Shown here piece by piece: positions 45,111 through 54,214 of a stretch of DNA of 64,000 bases. This DNA is from Arthrobacter sp. NEB 688 (lineage in GTDB: Bacteria; Actinomycetota; Actinomycetes; Actinomycetales; Dermatophilaceae), in the NCBI RefSeq assembly GCF_013201035.1, contig NZ_CP053707.1:2108001-2172000 (forward strand), given 5' to 3'. The position numbers and the translations under genes are program-made. Every line of letters starts with the position of its first letter. The first letter of the stretch is position 1. The notes under the pieces were generated by a model. It worked only from the letters and a program-made list of their open reading frames with translations. It had not been told where the DNA came from and did no database searches.

Positions 45111-46487
45111 TCAGTGGCCGCCGGTCAGGCGGGACAGCAGCGGGGCGATGCGGCTGGCCCGGCCGGTGCGCGTCTCCTCGGTGTCGGCGAGGCGGGCGGC
45201 CTGGAGGCCGGCGTTGACGCCCAGCCAGCGCAGCGGCTCGGGCTCCCACGACGGCGAGCGGTGCCCGACCCACGGCAGGGCCGTCAGCGCGCTCGTGCGC
45301 CCGAGGACCAGGTCGGCGAGCGTGCGCCCGGCGAGGTTGGTGGCGGCGACCCCGTCCCCGACGTAGCCGCCGGCCCGGCCGGTGCGCGTCACCGGGTCCC
45401 AGAGCACGGTGGGGTTCCAGTCGCGGGGGATGCCGAGCGGCCCGCCCCACGCGTGGGTGAACCGGACGCCGCGCAGCGCGGGCAGCAGCTCGCTCAGCGT
45501 CCGGCGCAGCGAGGTGAAGACGGCCTCCTCGTGGTCGAACTCGGGCCGGATGCCGGAGCCGAGGTGGTAGGGCGCACCGCGCCCCCCGAACGCGATCCGG
45601 TCGTCGACCGTGCGCTGGCCGTAGATGACGAGGTGCCCGTGGTCGGTGAAGACCTCGCGCTCCGCGAGGCCGATGCGCTCCCACGTCGCGGCCGACAGCG
45701 GCTCGGTCGCGACCATGAGCGAGTAGACCGGCACGAGCGCGCGCTCGTGGCCGGGCAGCTGCGGGGTCCATCCCTCCGTCGCCAGCACGACCGCCCGGGC
45801 GCTCAGCCGGCGCCCGTCGTCGAGGACGACGACGCCGTCACCGGCCCGGGCGACGCGCACGCCCTCGGCGACCTTCGCGCCCATCCGGCGCACCGCCGCG
45901 CCGAGGCCGTCGGCGAGGTCGCGCGGCTGCACCCGGGCGCAGTGCGGGTTGAAGGTGGCGCCGAGGGCGCCGGGGGAGTCGAGGCGCTCTCGGGCCTCCT
46001 GCGGCCCGAGCCACGTCGTGCCGTCGCCCCACGCGGCGCCGTGCGTGGCGGCCGCCCGGGCACGGGCCACCTGCGCCTCGCTCCGCGCGAGGGCGAGCGT
46101 CCCACCCTTGACGAAGCCCGCGCCCAGCCCCTCGGTGGCGTCGACCCGGCCGACCTCGTCGACGGTGTCGCGCAGGGCGGCCAGCAGGGAGAGCGTCGCC
46201 TCGCGGCCGTGCCGGGCGGCGACGGTGTCGGCCCCGACCGGCCACAGGGCCGAGACCCAGCCGCCGTTGCGGCCGCTCGCCCCGAAGCCGACGTGCTCGG
46301 ACTCCAGGACGAGGACCTCGAGCGAGGGGTCGGCGCGCAGCAGGTAGTACGCGGTCCACAGCCCGGTGAAGCCGCCGCCCACGACGACGACGTCGGCCCG
46401 CAGCGGCAGGTCGACGTCGGTCGTCGGCGGCGTGGTCGCGGAGCGCGTGTCCCACCAGAGCGGGGCGGTGCCCGTCGAGGCGCCCAC
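45111..46487 (-). CDS. FAD-dependent oxidoreductase, PuuB/DadA-like (polyamine or amino acid oxidase)
   Basis: A 458-residue flavoprotein of the glycine-oxidase/PuuB group. The FAD-binding motif is ADVVVVGGGFTGLWTAYYLL (about 31-50), followed by VLESEHVGFGASGRNGGWVS, VLATEGWTPQL, and the C-terminal GYVGDGVAATNLAGRTLADL. PuuB oxidises gamma-glutamylputrescine; other members act on amines or amino acids. GTG 46487 is two bases after the aminotransferase stop, so it is the third gene of the Lrp-aminotransferase-oxidoreductase operon; function in polyamine catabolism is inferred from that. Confidence 0.85.
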   Translation of the reverse strand: MGASTGTAPLWWDTRSATTPPTTDVDLPLRADVVVVGGGFTGLWTAYYLLRADPSLEVLVLESEHVGFGASGRNGGWVSALWPVGADTVAARHGREATLSLLAALRDTVDEVGRVDATEGLGAGFVKGGTLALARSEAQVARARAAATHGAAWGDGTTWLGPQEARERLDSPGALGATFNPHCARVQPRDLADGLGAAVRRMGAKVAEGVRVARAGDGVVVLDDGRRLSARAVVLATEGWTPQLPGHERALVPVYSLMVATEPLSAATWERIGLAEREVFTDHGHLVIYGQRTVDDRIAFGGRGAPYHLGSGIRPEFDHEEAVFTSLRRTLSELLPALRGVRFTHAWGGPLGIPRDWNPTVLWDPVTRTGRAGGYVGDGVAATNLAGRTLADLVLGRTSALTALPWVGHRSPSWEPEPLRWLGVNAGLQAARLADTEETRTGRASRIAPLLSRLTGGH

Positions 46488-46489
46488 GC

Positions 46490-47929
46490 TCAGAGGTGGT
46501 TCTCGGCCTCGGTGAGCACCGAGCGCAGGCGGCGCTCGATCTCGTCGAACTCCGAGGGGCCCATCGTCAGCGGGGGTGCGAGCTGGACGACGGGGTCGCC
46601 GCGGTCGTCGGCGCGGCAGTACAGCCCGGCGTCGAAGAGCGCCTTGGAGAGGAAGCCGCGCAGCAGCCGCTCGCTCTCGGCGTCGTCGAAGGTCTCGCGG
46701 GTCGTCTTGTCCTTGACGAGCTCGATCCCGTAGAAGTAGCCGGCCCCGCGCACGTCACCGACGAGCGGCAGGTCGAGCAGCTTCTCGAGGGTGCGCTTGA
46801 AGACCGGGGCGTTCTCCTTGACCCGGTCGTTGAGGCCCTCGGCGTCGAAGATGTCGAGGTTGGCCATCGCCGCGGCGCACGAGACGGGGTGCCCGCCCCA
46901 CGTGTAGCCGTGCGGGAAGTACGTCGTGCCCTTCCTGAACGGCTCGAAGAGGCGCTCGCTCGCGATCATCAGGCCGAGCGGGGCGTAGCCGGAGGTGATG
47001 CCCTTCGCGGTCGTGATGATGTCCGGGACGTAGCCGAAGTCCTGGCAGGCGAACATCGAGCCGATGCGGCCGAAGGCGCAGATCGTCTCGTCCGAGACGA
47101 GGAGGACGTCGTACTCGTCGCAGATCTCGCGGACCCGCTCGAAGTAGCCGGCCGGCGGCGGGAAGCAGCCGCCCGAGTTCTGCACCGGCTCGAGGAAGAC
47201 GGCGGCGACGGAGTCGGGCCCCTCGAACTCGATGGCCTCGGCGATCCGGTCGGCGGCCCAGCGGCCGAAGGCCTTCTCGTCCTCGCGCAGGTGCTCCGGC
47301 GCGCGGTACATGTTCGTGTTCGGCACCTTGTGCCCACCGGGCACGAGCGGCTCGAACGGCATCTTCGCGTCGGGGATGCCCGTGATCGACAGGGCTCCCT
47401 GCGGCGTGCCGTGGTAGGCCACCGAGCGCGAGATGACCTTGTGCTTGGTCGGCTTCCCGGTCAGCTTGAAGTACTGCTTGGCCAGCTTCCACGCGGTCTC
47501 GACGGCCTCGCCGCCGCCCGTCGTGAAGAAGACCCGGTTGAGGTCGCCCGGCGCGTGGTGGGCGAGACGCTCGGCGAGCTCGATGGCCCGCGGGTGCGCG
47601 TAGGACCACAGCGGGAAGAACGCCAGCTCGGCGGCCTGCGTGGCCATCGCCTCGGCGATGGCGGTGCGGCCGTGCCCGGCGTTGACGACGAAGAGGCCGG
47701 CGAGGCCGTCGATGTACTCGTTGCCGCGGTCGTCCCAGACCCGCCAGCCCTCGCCGCGCGTGATGATCGGCACCGACTGCCCGAGGCCGCCGTGGCCGGG
47801 GTCCTCGAAGGTCGAGTGGCGCGTGAAGTGCATCCACAGGTGGTCGCGGGCGGCCTCGGAGTAGAGGGCGCCGGTGGCGGTGCGGCGGTCCGAGCTGGGC
47901 TCGCCGACGTCGTTCGGGTGGATGCTCAT
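46490..47929 (-). CDS. Class III aminotransferase (putrescine/omega-amino acid type)
   Basis: A 479-residue PLP enzyme. Motifs: DGLAGLFVVNAGHG, FFTTGGGEAVETAWKLAKQYF, the Asp-containing LLVSDETICAFGRIG, and the PLP lysine in TTAKGITSGYAPLG. It resembles SpuC-type polyamine:pyruvate and omega-amino acid:pyruvate aminotransferases, which convert putrescine to 4-aminobutanal. ATG 47929 overlaps the Lrp gene's stop (ATGA). The neighbouring aminobutyraldehyde dehydrogenase and polyamine transporter support the putrescine reading. Confidence 0.9.
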   Translation of the reverse strand: MSIHPNDVGEPSSDRRTATGALYSEAARDHLWMHFTRHSTFEDPGHGGLGQSVPIITRGEGWRVWDDRGNEYIDGLAGLFVVNAGHGRTAIAEAMATQAAELAFFPLWSYAHPRAIELAERLAHHAPGDLNRVFFTTGGGEAVETAWKLAKQYFKLTGKPTKHKVISRSVAYHGTPQGALSITGIPDAKMPFEPLVPGGHKVPNTNMYRAPEHLREDEKAFGRWAADRIAEAIEFEGPDSVAAVFLEPVQNSGGCFPPPAGYFERVREICDEYDVLLVSDETICAFGRIGSMFACQDFGYVPDIITTAKGITSGYAPLGLMIASERLFEPFRKGTTYFPHGYTWGGHPVSCAAAMANLDIFDAEGLNDRVKENAPVFKRTLEKLLDLPLVGDVRGAGYFYGIELVKDKTTRETFDDAESERLLRGFLSKALFDAGLYCRADDRGDPVVQLAPPLTMGPSEFDEIERRLRSVLTEAENHL

Positions 47930-48408
47930 CGGGTGCCCCAGTTGTAGTGCTGCTTGTTGAGCTTGAGGTAGACGAAGGTCTCGGTGCTGGCGACGCCGGG
48001 CAGCTGTCGGATGCGCTGGGTCAGCAGCTCGAGGAGGTGGTCGTCGTCCTCGCAGACCACCTCGGCCAGCACGTCGAACGAGCCGGCCGTCGTCACGACG
48101 TAGTCGACCTCGGGCATGTCGGAGAGGGCCTGGCCGAGGTCGACGAGGTCGCCCCCGGCGCGGATGCCGATCATCGCCTGGCGCCGGAACCCCACCTGGA
48201 GGGGGTCGGTCACGGCGACGATCTGCATCACCTCGGCGTCGAGGAGGCGCTGGACGCGCTGGCGGACCGCGGCCTCGGAGAGCCCCACCGCCTTGGCGAT
48301 GGCGGCGTAGGACTGCCGCCCGTCCTCCTGGAGGAGCTCGATGATGCGCTTCGCGACGTCGTCGAGGCGGATGTCGTGGGAGCGGTCGCGGGGCTGCCGT
48401 GCGGTCAC
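47926..48408 (-). CDS. Lrp/AsnC family transcriptional regulator
   Basis: A 160-residue feast/famine regulator. The N-terminal HTH reads [43 protein letters not shown]; the C-terminal RAM ligand domain reads [58 protein letters not shown] 48408 is preferred to the ATG three codons upstream because CACGAT ends seven bases before it. It leads the aminotransferase-oxidoreductase operon and is divergent from the dehydrogenase-pot operon; it probably controls both in response to an amine or amino acid. Confidence 0.92.
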   Translation of the reverse strand: MTARQPRDRSHDIRLDDVAKRIIELLQEDGRQSYAAIAKAVGLSEAAVRQRVQRLLDAEVMQIVAVTDPLQVGFRRQAMIGIRAGGDLVDLGQALSDMPEVDYVVTTAGSFDVLAEVVCEDDDHLLELLTQRIRQLPGVASTETFVYLKLNKQHYNWGTR

Positions 48409-48415
48409 GGGCCCC

Positions 48416-48421
48416 ATCGTG
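48416..48421 (-). promoter_or_regulatory. -10 element of the lrp-type gene
   Basis: CACGAT on the minus strand, seven bases before GTG 48408. Confidence 0.4.
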
Positions 48422-48450
48422 GCTGCTGGGAGGGGGTGACGCAAGTACCA

Positions 48451-48495
48451 CGGAACGGATTCCGCAACTTCCGTGCCACATTCGTGCAACATTCC
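48451..48495. promoter_or_regulatory. Helically phased repeats, probable Lrp-type operator
   Basis: Palindrome CGGAA-N4-TTCCG (48451-48464) runs into direct repeats ATTCCGCAAC (48459), TTCCGTGCCAC (48469), ATTCGTGCAAC (48480) and ATTCC (48491). The steps are 10, 11 and 11 bp, one helical turn each, which fits cooperative wrapping by an Lrp octamer. It sits between the divergent lrp gene and the dehydrogenase-pot operon. Confidence 0.55.
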
Positions 48496-48540
48496 CCATG
48501 AATCATGGACGGACCCTAGTGATTTCGCGGTCTGCCGTAC

Positions 48541-48546
48541 TACTGT
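48541..48546 (+). promoter_or_regulatory. Probable -10 of the dehydrogenase-pot operon
   Basis: TACTGT inside TACTACTGTG, about 72 bases before the ATG at 48618. A second TACTAC register overlaps it. Confidence 0.35.
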
Positions 48547-48617
48547 GCCCGCAGCCGCGTGCCCGGTCACCCCGGCCACCGCCGTCCACCCGCCACCGAC
48601 CCCCGGGAGCACCAGAC

Positions 48618-50063
48618 ATGACCAGCCCTCGCGCGCTGAAGAACTTCGTCGACGGGGCCTCCGTGGAGGCCACCACCGGCGCCACGACGGACGTCGTCAA
48701 CCCGTCCACCGGTCAGGTCGTCGCGCAGGCACCGGTGAGCGGCGCCGAGGACGTCGACCGCGCCTACGCGGCGGCCTCGAAGGCGTTCGGGGAGTGGGGG
48801 AGCACGACGCCGAGCGAGCGCCAGCAGGCGCTGCTCAAGATCGCCGACGCGCTCGAGTCGCGGGCCGAGGAGATCATCGCGCTGGAGTCGGAGAACACCG
48901 GCAAGATCAAGGCGCTCACGGCGAGCGAGGAGATCCCGCCGATGGTCGACCAGCTGCGCTTCTTCGCCGGCGCGGCGCGCGTCCTCGAGGGCAAGGCGGC
49001 CGGCGAGTACATGGCCGGGCACACCTCATGGATCCGTCGCGAGCCGATCGGGGTCGTCGGCCAGGTGACGCCGTGGAACTACCCGCTCCTCATGGCCGTG
49101 TGGAAGATCGCGCCGGCGCTCGCGGCGGGCAACACCGTCGTCCTCAAGCCGAGCGACACCACCCCCGAGTCCACGCTCCTCCTCGCCGAGATCGCCTCCG
49201 AGTTCCTGCCCGCGGGCACGCTCAACGTCGTCACCGGTGACCGTGAGACCGGCCGCCTCGTCGTCGAGCACCGCACCCCCTCGCTCGTCGCCATCACCGG
49301 CTCGGTCCGCGCCGGCGCCGAGGTCGCGGCCAGCGCCGCGCCCCAGGTCAAGCGGGTGCACCTCGAGCTCGGCGGCAAGGCCCCGGTCGTCGTCTTCGAC
49401 GACGCCGACATCGAGGCCGCCGTCGAGGGCATCGCGGTCGCCGGCTACTTCAACGCCGGCCAGGACTGCACCGCGGCCACCCGCGTCCTCGCCGCCCCGC
49501 ACATCCACGACGACTTCGTCGCGGCCCTCGCCGAGTACGCGAGGAGCTCCGCGCCGGTCGGCCTGCCCGACGACGAGGACGCGCTCTTCGGCCCGGTCAA
49601 CAACGCGCGCCAGCTCGCGCACGTCTCGGGCTTCATCGAGCGGCTCCCCGGCCACGCGCAGGTCGCAGCCGGCGGCAACCGGGTCACCTCGCTCGGCGAC
49701 GGCTACTACCTCGAGCCGACCGTCCTCTCCGGCCTGCGCCAGGACGACGAGGCCATCCAGCAGGAGATCTTCGGGCCGGTCATCACGGTCCAGCGCTTCA
49801 CCGACGAGGCCGAGGCGGTCGCCTGGGCCAACGGCGTCGACTACGGCCTGGCGTCCTCGGTGTGGACCAAGGACTTCGGCCGGGCGATGCGCATGAGCAA
49901 GGCCCTCGACTTCGGGTGCGTGTGGATCAACACCCACATCCCGCTCGTCGCCGAGATGCCGCACGGCGGCTACAAGAAGTCCGGGTACGGCAAGGACCTG
50001 TCGATGTACGGGTTCGAGGACTACACCCGGGTCAAGCACGTCATGGCCAACATCGAGAGCTGA
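48618..50063 (+). CDS. patD: Gamma-aminobutyraldehyde dehydrogenase
   Basis: A 481-residue NAD-dependent aldehyde dehydrogenase. Visible: [25 protein letters not shown], the catalytic Glu in [17 protein letters not shown], nucleophile Cys in [20 protein letters not shown] as [14 protein letters not shown], and C-terminal [29 protein letters not shown], which is typical of YdcW/PatD/Prr enzymes. It oxidises 4-aminobutanal to GABA. ATG 48618 follows GGGAGC. First gene of the operon with the putrescine transporter. Confidence 0.9.
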   Translation: MTSPRALKNFVDGASVEATTGATTDVVNPSTGQVVAQAPVSGAEDVDRAYAAASKAFGEWGSTTPSERQQALLKIADALESRAEEIIALESENTGKIKALTASEEIPPMVDQLRFFAGAARVLEGKAAGEYMAGHTSWIRREPIGVVGQVTPWNYPLLMAVWKIAPALAAGNTVVLKPSDTTPESTLLLAEIASEFLPAGTLNVVTGDRETGRLVVEHRTPSLVAITGSVRAGAEVAASAAPQVKRVHLELGGKAPVVVFDDADIEAAVEGIAVAGYFNAGQDCTAATRVLAAPHIHDDFVAALAEYARSSAPVGLPDDEDALFGPVNNARQLAHVSGFIERLPGHAQVAAGGNRVTSLGDGYYLEPTVLSGLRQDDEAIQQEIFGPVITVQRFTDEAEAVAWANGVDYGLASSVWTKDFGRAMRMSKALDFGCVWINTHIPLVAEMPHGGYKKSGYGKDLSMYGFEDYTRVKHVMANIES

Positions 50064-50075
50064 GACAGGACACCG

Positions 50076-51317
50076 ATGGCACCCCTCCGCCGACGGCCCC
50101 CCGCCGACCCCGCCGTCCGCGGCCTGGTCCGCGCCGCCCGTTCCACGCAGCTCTCGCGCCGCTCCCTCCTCGGGACCGCCGCGCTGGGCGGCGCGGCCGC
50201 CACCCTCGCCGGGTGCGCCCCGCCGGCCCCGCCGGCCGGGGGAGCGGCCGCCCTCACGCTGCCGGAGGACCTGTCCTCCCGCGAGAAGGTCGTGCGCTGG
50301 GCGAACTGGACCGCGTACCTCGACTACGACGAGGACACCAAGCAGTACCCGACCCTCGAGGCGTTCATCAAGGAGACGGGCATCAAGGCCACGTACTCCG
50401 AGGACATCGAGGACAACGACTCCTACTTCAACAAGATCGCGCCCCAGCTGCGCGCGAAGCAGGACGTGGGCAAGGACATCTTCGTCTTCACCGACTGGAT
50501 GGCCAACCGCGTCATCCGCGAGCAGCTCGCGCAGCCGCTCGAGATCATCCGGATGCCCAACGCCTCCAACCTCCTCGACAGCCTCAAGGACGTCAGCTTC
50601 GACCCGGGGCGCAACTACTCGCTCACCTGGCAGTCGGGCTTCGCGGGCATCGGCTACGACAAGACGAAGGTCTCGAAGGAGATCAAGACCCTCGACGACC
50701 TGTGGACCGACGAGCTCAAGGGCCGCATCGTCGTCCTGTCCGAGTTCCGCGACACCGTCGCGCTCGTCATGCAGAGCCAGGGCGTCGACATCACCGGCGG
50801 CTGGGGTCGCACCCAGTTCGAGAACGCCGTCGCGGTCATCGAGCAGAAGATGTCCGAGGGCTACATCCGCCGGATCAAGGGCAACAGCTACCTCGAGGAC
50901 CTCAAGTCCGGCAACGCGATCGCCGGCATCGTGTGGAGCGGCGACCTCTTCGTCCTGCGCGCCGAGACCGAGAACGACAACTGGGAGTTCGTCATCCCGG
51001 AGTCCGGCGGCACGCTCTGGAGCGACAACATGATGGTGCCGATCACCTCGACGCACCGACGCAACGCGATGACGCTCATGGACTACTACTACGAGCCCGC
51101 GGTCGCCGCCCAGGTCGCCGCCTGGGTCAACTACGTCTGCCCGGTCCAGGGCGCGCAGGAGGAGCTCGCGAAGTCCGACCCCGACCTCGCCGAGAGCCCG
51201 TTCATCTTCCCCTCGGCGCAGTACATCAAGGACAACAACATCCAGGGCTTCCCGGCGCTCTCGCCCCAGGACGACCAGGCCTACAGCGCCATCTGGCAGA
51301 AGGTGCAGGGCAACTGA
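50076..51317 (+). CDS. potD: Polyamine ABC transporter, substrate-binding lipoprotein
   Basis: A 413-residue PotD/PotF-type binding protein. The N terminus is a twin-arginine-like signal (SRRSLLGTAALGGAAATLAGC) ending in lipobox LAGC, so it should be a Tat-exported lipoprotein. The mature part has VVRWANWTAYLDYDE, IKATYSEDIEDNDSYFNKI, FTDWMANRVI and SGGTLWSDNMMVPITS, all typical of the spermidine/putrescine binders. ATG 50076 is 12 bases after patD. Substrate putrescine is inferred from context. Confidence 0.92.
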   Translation: MAPLRRRPPADPAVRGLVRAARSTQLSRRSLLGTAALGGAAATLAGCAPPAPPAGGAAALTLPEDLSSREKVVRWANWTAYLDYDEDTKQYPTLEAFIKETGIKATYSEDIEDNDSYFNKIAPQLRAKQDVGKDIFVFTDWMANRVIREQLAQPLEIIRMPNASNLLDSLKDVSFDPGRNYSLTWQSGFAGIGYDKTKVSKEIKTLDDLWTDELKGRIVVLSEFRDTVALVMQSQGVDITGGWGRTQFENAVAVIEQKMSEGYIRRIKGNSYLEDLKSGNAIAGIVWSGDLFVLRAETENDNWEFVIPESGGTLWSDNMMVPITSTHRRNAMTLMDYYYEPAVAAQVAAWVNYVCPVQGAQEELAKSDPDLAESPFIFPSAQYIKDNNIQGFPALSPQDDQAYSAIWQKVQGN

Positions 51318-52456
51318 TGGCACGCAGCAACGGCTTCCGCGAGGCCAAGGGCGACCTGCGCCTCGAGTCCGTCACCAAGTCCTTCGGCGACTTCACGGCC
51401 GTCGACGACCTCGACCTCGTCGTCCCGCGCGGCTCGTTCTTCGCCCTCCTCGGCCCCTCGGGCTGCGGCAAGACGACGACCCTGCGGATGGTCGCCGGGC
51501 TCGAGCAGCCCACGGCCGGCAAGGTGCTCATCGGTGACACCGAGATCACCGGCAGCCGCCCCTACGAGCGGCCGGTCAACACGGTCTTCCAGAGCTACGC
51601 GCTCTTCCCGCACCTGACCATCCGCGACAACGTCGCGTTCGGCCCCAAGCGCCGCGGCGACAAGAACGCCCAGGCCCTCGCCGACGAGACCCTCGCGCTC
51701 GTCCAGGTCGACCACCTCTCGGCCCGCAAGCCCTCGCAGCTCTCGGGCGGCCAGCAGCAGCGCGTCGCGCTCGCCCGGGCCCTGGTCAACCGGCCCGAGG
51801 TGCTCCTCCTCGACGAGCCGCTCGGCGCCCTCGACCTCAAGCTGCGACGCCAGCTCCAGGTCGAGCTCAAGCGGATCCAGACCGAGGTCGGGCTCACCTT
51901 CATCCACGTCACCCACGACCAGGAGGAGGCCATGACGATGGCCGACACCGTCGCGGTGATGAACCACGGGCGGATCGAGCAGATGGGCCGCCCGGCCGAC
52001 CTGTACGACCTGCCGCGCACGTCGTTCGTCGCGAACTTCGTCGGCCGCTCCAACCTCGGCACCGGCCAGGTCGTCGACCGCGACGGCGACAGCCTCGTCG
52101 CGGAGGTCCAGGGCACGAAGGTCAAGGTGCCGCTGGCCCGGGCGAACGCCACCGACGGCCAGGTGATGTTCGGCGTGCGCCCCGAGAAGGTGCGCGTGCT
52201 GCGCCGCCCGCCGGAGGGCACCGGCGACGACGTGCGGGGCACCGTCCTCGACGTCTCGTTCACCGGCGTCGCGACCGAGTACCTCGTCCGCCTCCCGAGC
52301 GGCACCGTCTGGAGCTGCTACGAGCAGAACCTCGACGTCGACCCGATCGACCTGCGGCCCGGTGACGACGTGTGGATCGCCTGGAACCACGCGCACGCGT
52401 TCACCGTGCCGGCCGACGAGGCCGAGGCCAAGGCCGCCGCGGAGGCGACGGCGTGA
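51317..52456 (+). CDS. potA: Polyamine ABC transporter, ATP-binding protein
   Basis: A 379-residue ABC ATPase. Walker [11 protein letters not shown], signature [15 protein letters not shown], Walker [17 protein letters not shown], switch [14 protein letters not shown], and a C-terminal TOBE domain ([17 protein letters not shown]...). ATG 51317 shares its A with the potD stop. Drives uptake through PotB/PotC encoded next. Confidence 0.95.
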   Translation: MARSNGFREAKGDLRLESVTKSFGDFTAVDDLDLVVPRGSFFALLGPSGCGKTTTLRMVAGLEQPTAGKVLIGDTEITGSRPYERPVNTVFQSYALFPHLTIRDNVAFGPKRRGDKNAQALADETLALVQVDHLSARKPSQLSGGQQQRVALARALVNRPEVLLLDEPLGALDLKLRRQLQVELKRIQTEVGLTFIHVTHDQEEAMTMADTVAVMNHGRIEQMGRPADLYDLPRTSFVANFVGRSNLGTGQVVDRDGDSLVAEVQGTKVKVPLARANATDGQVMFGVRPEKVRVLRRPPEGTGDDVRGTVLDVSFTGVATEYLVRLPSGTVWSCYEQNLDVDPIDLRPGDDVWIAWNHAHAFTVPADEAEAKAAAEATA

Positions 52457-53367
52457 GCGCCCTCGCCCACGCCGGCTCGGCGGGGGGTGCGCCCGCGGGC
52501 GACACGCCACCGCAGGAGCGCGAGGGCCGCAGCTGGCTGCCCTACCTCCTGCTGGTCCCCGGGGCCCTGTGGCTGCTCGTCTTCTTCGTCGTGCCGCTCG
52601 TCCAGCTGTTCACCGTCAGCCTCCAGTCGCAGTTCCCCGGCTACCCGGGCTACTACTACCGGGACGTGAACTTCTCGAACTACCTCACGGCGCTCACCGA
52701 CTTCGCGCCGCAGTTCGGCCGTTCCCTGCTCTTCGCGGGGCTCGCGACGTTCTTCGCGTTCTGCCTGGCCTACCCGCTGGCGTACGCGATGGCGTTCAAG
52801 GCCGGGCGCTGGCGCAACATCATGCTCATCGCGGTCATCGCGCCGTTCTTCACCTCGTTCATCCTCCGCACCGTCGCCTGGCGCCAGATCCTCGCCGACG
52901 AGGGCCCGGTCGCGAGCACGCTCAACGCCCTGCACCTGCTGCCCGGCGGCCACATCACCGAGACGTGGGCGGCGGTCGTGGCGGGCCTGACGTACAACTT
53001 CCTGCCCTTCATGGTGCTGCCGATCTACGCGAGCCTCGAGCGTGCGGACCACCGGGTCATCGAGGCCGGGGGAGACCTGTACGCCAACGGGTTCACCACC
53101 TTCCGCACGGTGACCCTGCCGATGTCGATGCCCGGCGTCCTCGCCGGCACGCTGCTCACCTTCATCCCGGCCGCCGGTGACTACGTCAACGCCGACCTGC
53201 TCGGCGCCGACGACACGAAGATGGTCGGCAACGTCATCGAGAGCCAGTTCTTCAAGGTGCTCGGCGGCTTCCCCGTCGCCGCGGCGCTGTCCTTCACGCT
53301 CATGGCGCTCATCCTCGCCATGGTGTTCGTCTACGTCCGCCGCTTCGGGACGGAGGAGCTGGTGTGA
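52453..53367 (+). CDS. potB: Polyamine ABC transporter permease (PotB-type)
   Basis: A 304-residue permease with six membrane helices (first at about 32-54, LPYLLLVPGALWLLVFFVVPL). The ATPase-contact EAA loop reads VIEAGGDLYANGFTTFRTVTLPMSMPGVLAG. GTG 52453 overlaps potA; the stop overlaps potC. Confidence 0.94.
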   Translation: MSALAHAGSAGGAPAGDTPPQEREGRSWLPYLLLVPGALWLLVFFVVPLVQLFTVSLQSQFPGYPGYYYRDVNFSNYLTALTDFAPQFGRSLLFAGLATFFAFCLAYPLAYAMAFKAGRWRNIMLIAVIAPFFTSFILRTVAWRQILADEGPVASTLNALHLLPGGHITETWAAVVAGLTYNFLPFMVLPIYASLERADHRVIEAGGDLYANGFTTFRTVTLPMSMPGVLAGTLLTFIPAAGDYVNADLLGADDTKMVGNVIESQFFKVLGGFPVAAALSFTLMALILAMVFVYVRRFGTEELV

Positions 53368-54173
53368 TCCGCTGGTTGACCAACCGCTTCGCGATCATCG
53401 TCGCGGTCCTCGTGCTGCTCTATCTCTTCCTGCCCGTCGCCTACACGTTCGTCTTCTCGTTCAACAACTACCGGAAGTCGAACATCGTCTGGAACCCGGT
53501 CGGGAGCCCGACGCTCAAGCACTGGAAGGACCCCTGCGGCGCGCCGGGCGTGTGCGACGCGCTCGTCACCTCGCTGCAGATCGGCGTCATCGCCACGGTC
53601 ATCGCCACCGTGCTGGGCACGCTGCTGGCCTTCGCGCTCGTGCGCCACCAGTTCCGCGGCAAGGCGACGAGCAACGTCCTCGTCTTCGTCCCGATGGCCA
53701 CCCCCGAGATCGTGCTCGGCGCGAGCCTGCTGACGATCTTCGTCCAGGGCTTCTCGCGGGTCGGGCTCGGCCTCGGCTTCTGGACGATCACGATCGCCCA
53801 CATCATGTTCTGCATCAGCTTCGTCGTCGTCACGGTGAAAGCCCGCCTGCAGAGCCTCGACCCGCGCATCGAGGAGGCGGCGCAGGACCTCTACGCGGGG
53901 CCCGGCGCCACGTTCTGGCGGGTCACCTTCCCGCTCGTCCTCCCGGGCATCGTCGGGGCGGCGCTGCTGTCGTTCTCGCTCTCCTTCGACGACTTCATCA
54001 TCACGAACTTCGTCTCCGGCAACGAGACGACGTTCCCCAAGTTCGTCTACGTCTCCTACCTGCGCGGGATCCCCGCCCAGGCCAACGTCATCGGCTTCTC
54101 GATGTTCGTGCTCGCCCTCGCGCTGGTCATCATCGGCCAGCTCGTCGGCAACGCCCGCCGCAGCAGCAAGTGA
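53364..54173 (+). CDS. potC: Polyamine ABC transporter permease (PotC-type)
   Basis: A 269-residue permease with six membrane helices (FAIIVAVLVLLYLFLPVAYTFVFSF first). EAA loop: IEEAAQDLYAGPGATFWRVTFPLVLPGIVG. GTG 53364 overlaps potB (GTGA). Completes the importer. Confidence 0.94.
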   Translation: MIRWLTNRFAIIVAVLVLLYLFLPVAYTFVFSFNNYRKSNIVWNPVGSPTLKHWKDPCGAPGVCDALVTSLQIGVIATVIATVLGTLLAFALVRHQFRGKATSNVLVFVPMATPEIVLGASLLTIFVQGFSRVGLGLGFWTITIAHIMFCISFVVVTVKARLQSLDPRIEEAAQDLYAGPGATFWRVTFPLVLPGIVGAALLSFSLSFDDFIITNFVSGNETTFPKFVYVSYLRGIPAQANVIGFSMFVLALALVIIGQLVGNARRSSK

Positions 54174-54214
54174 CCCCCCGCCGGGGACCATCCCCGGCCG
54201 ACCGGAAGGTACCC

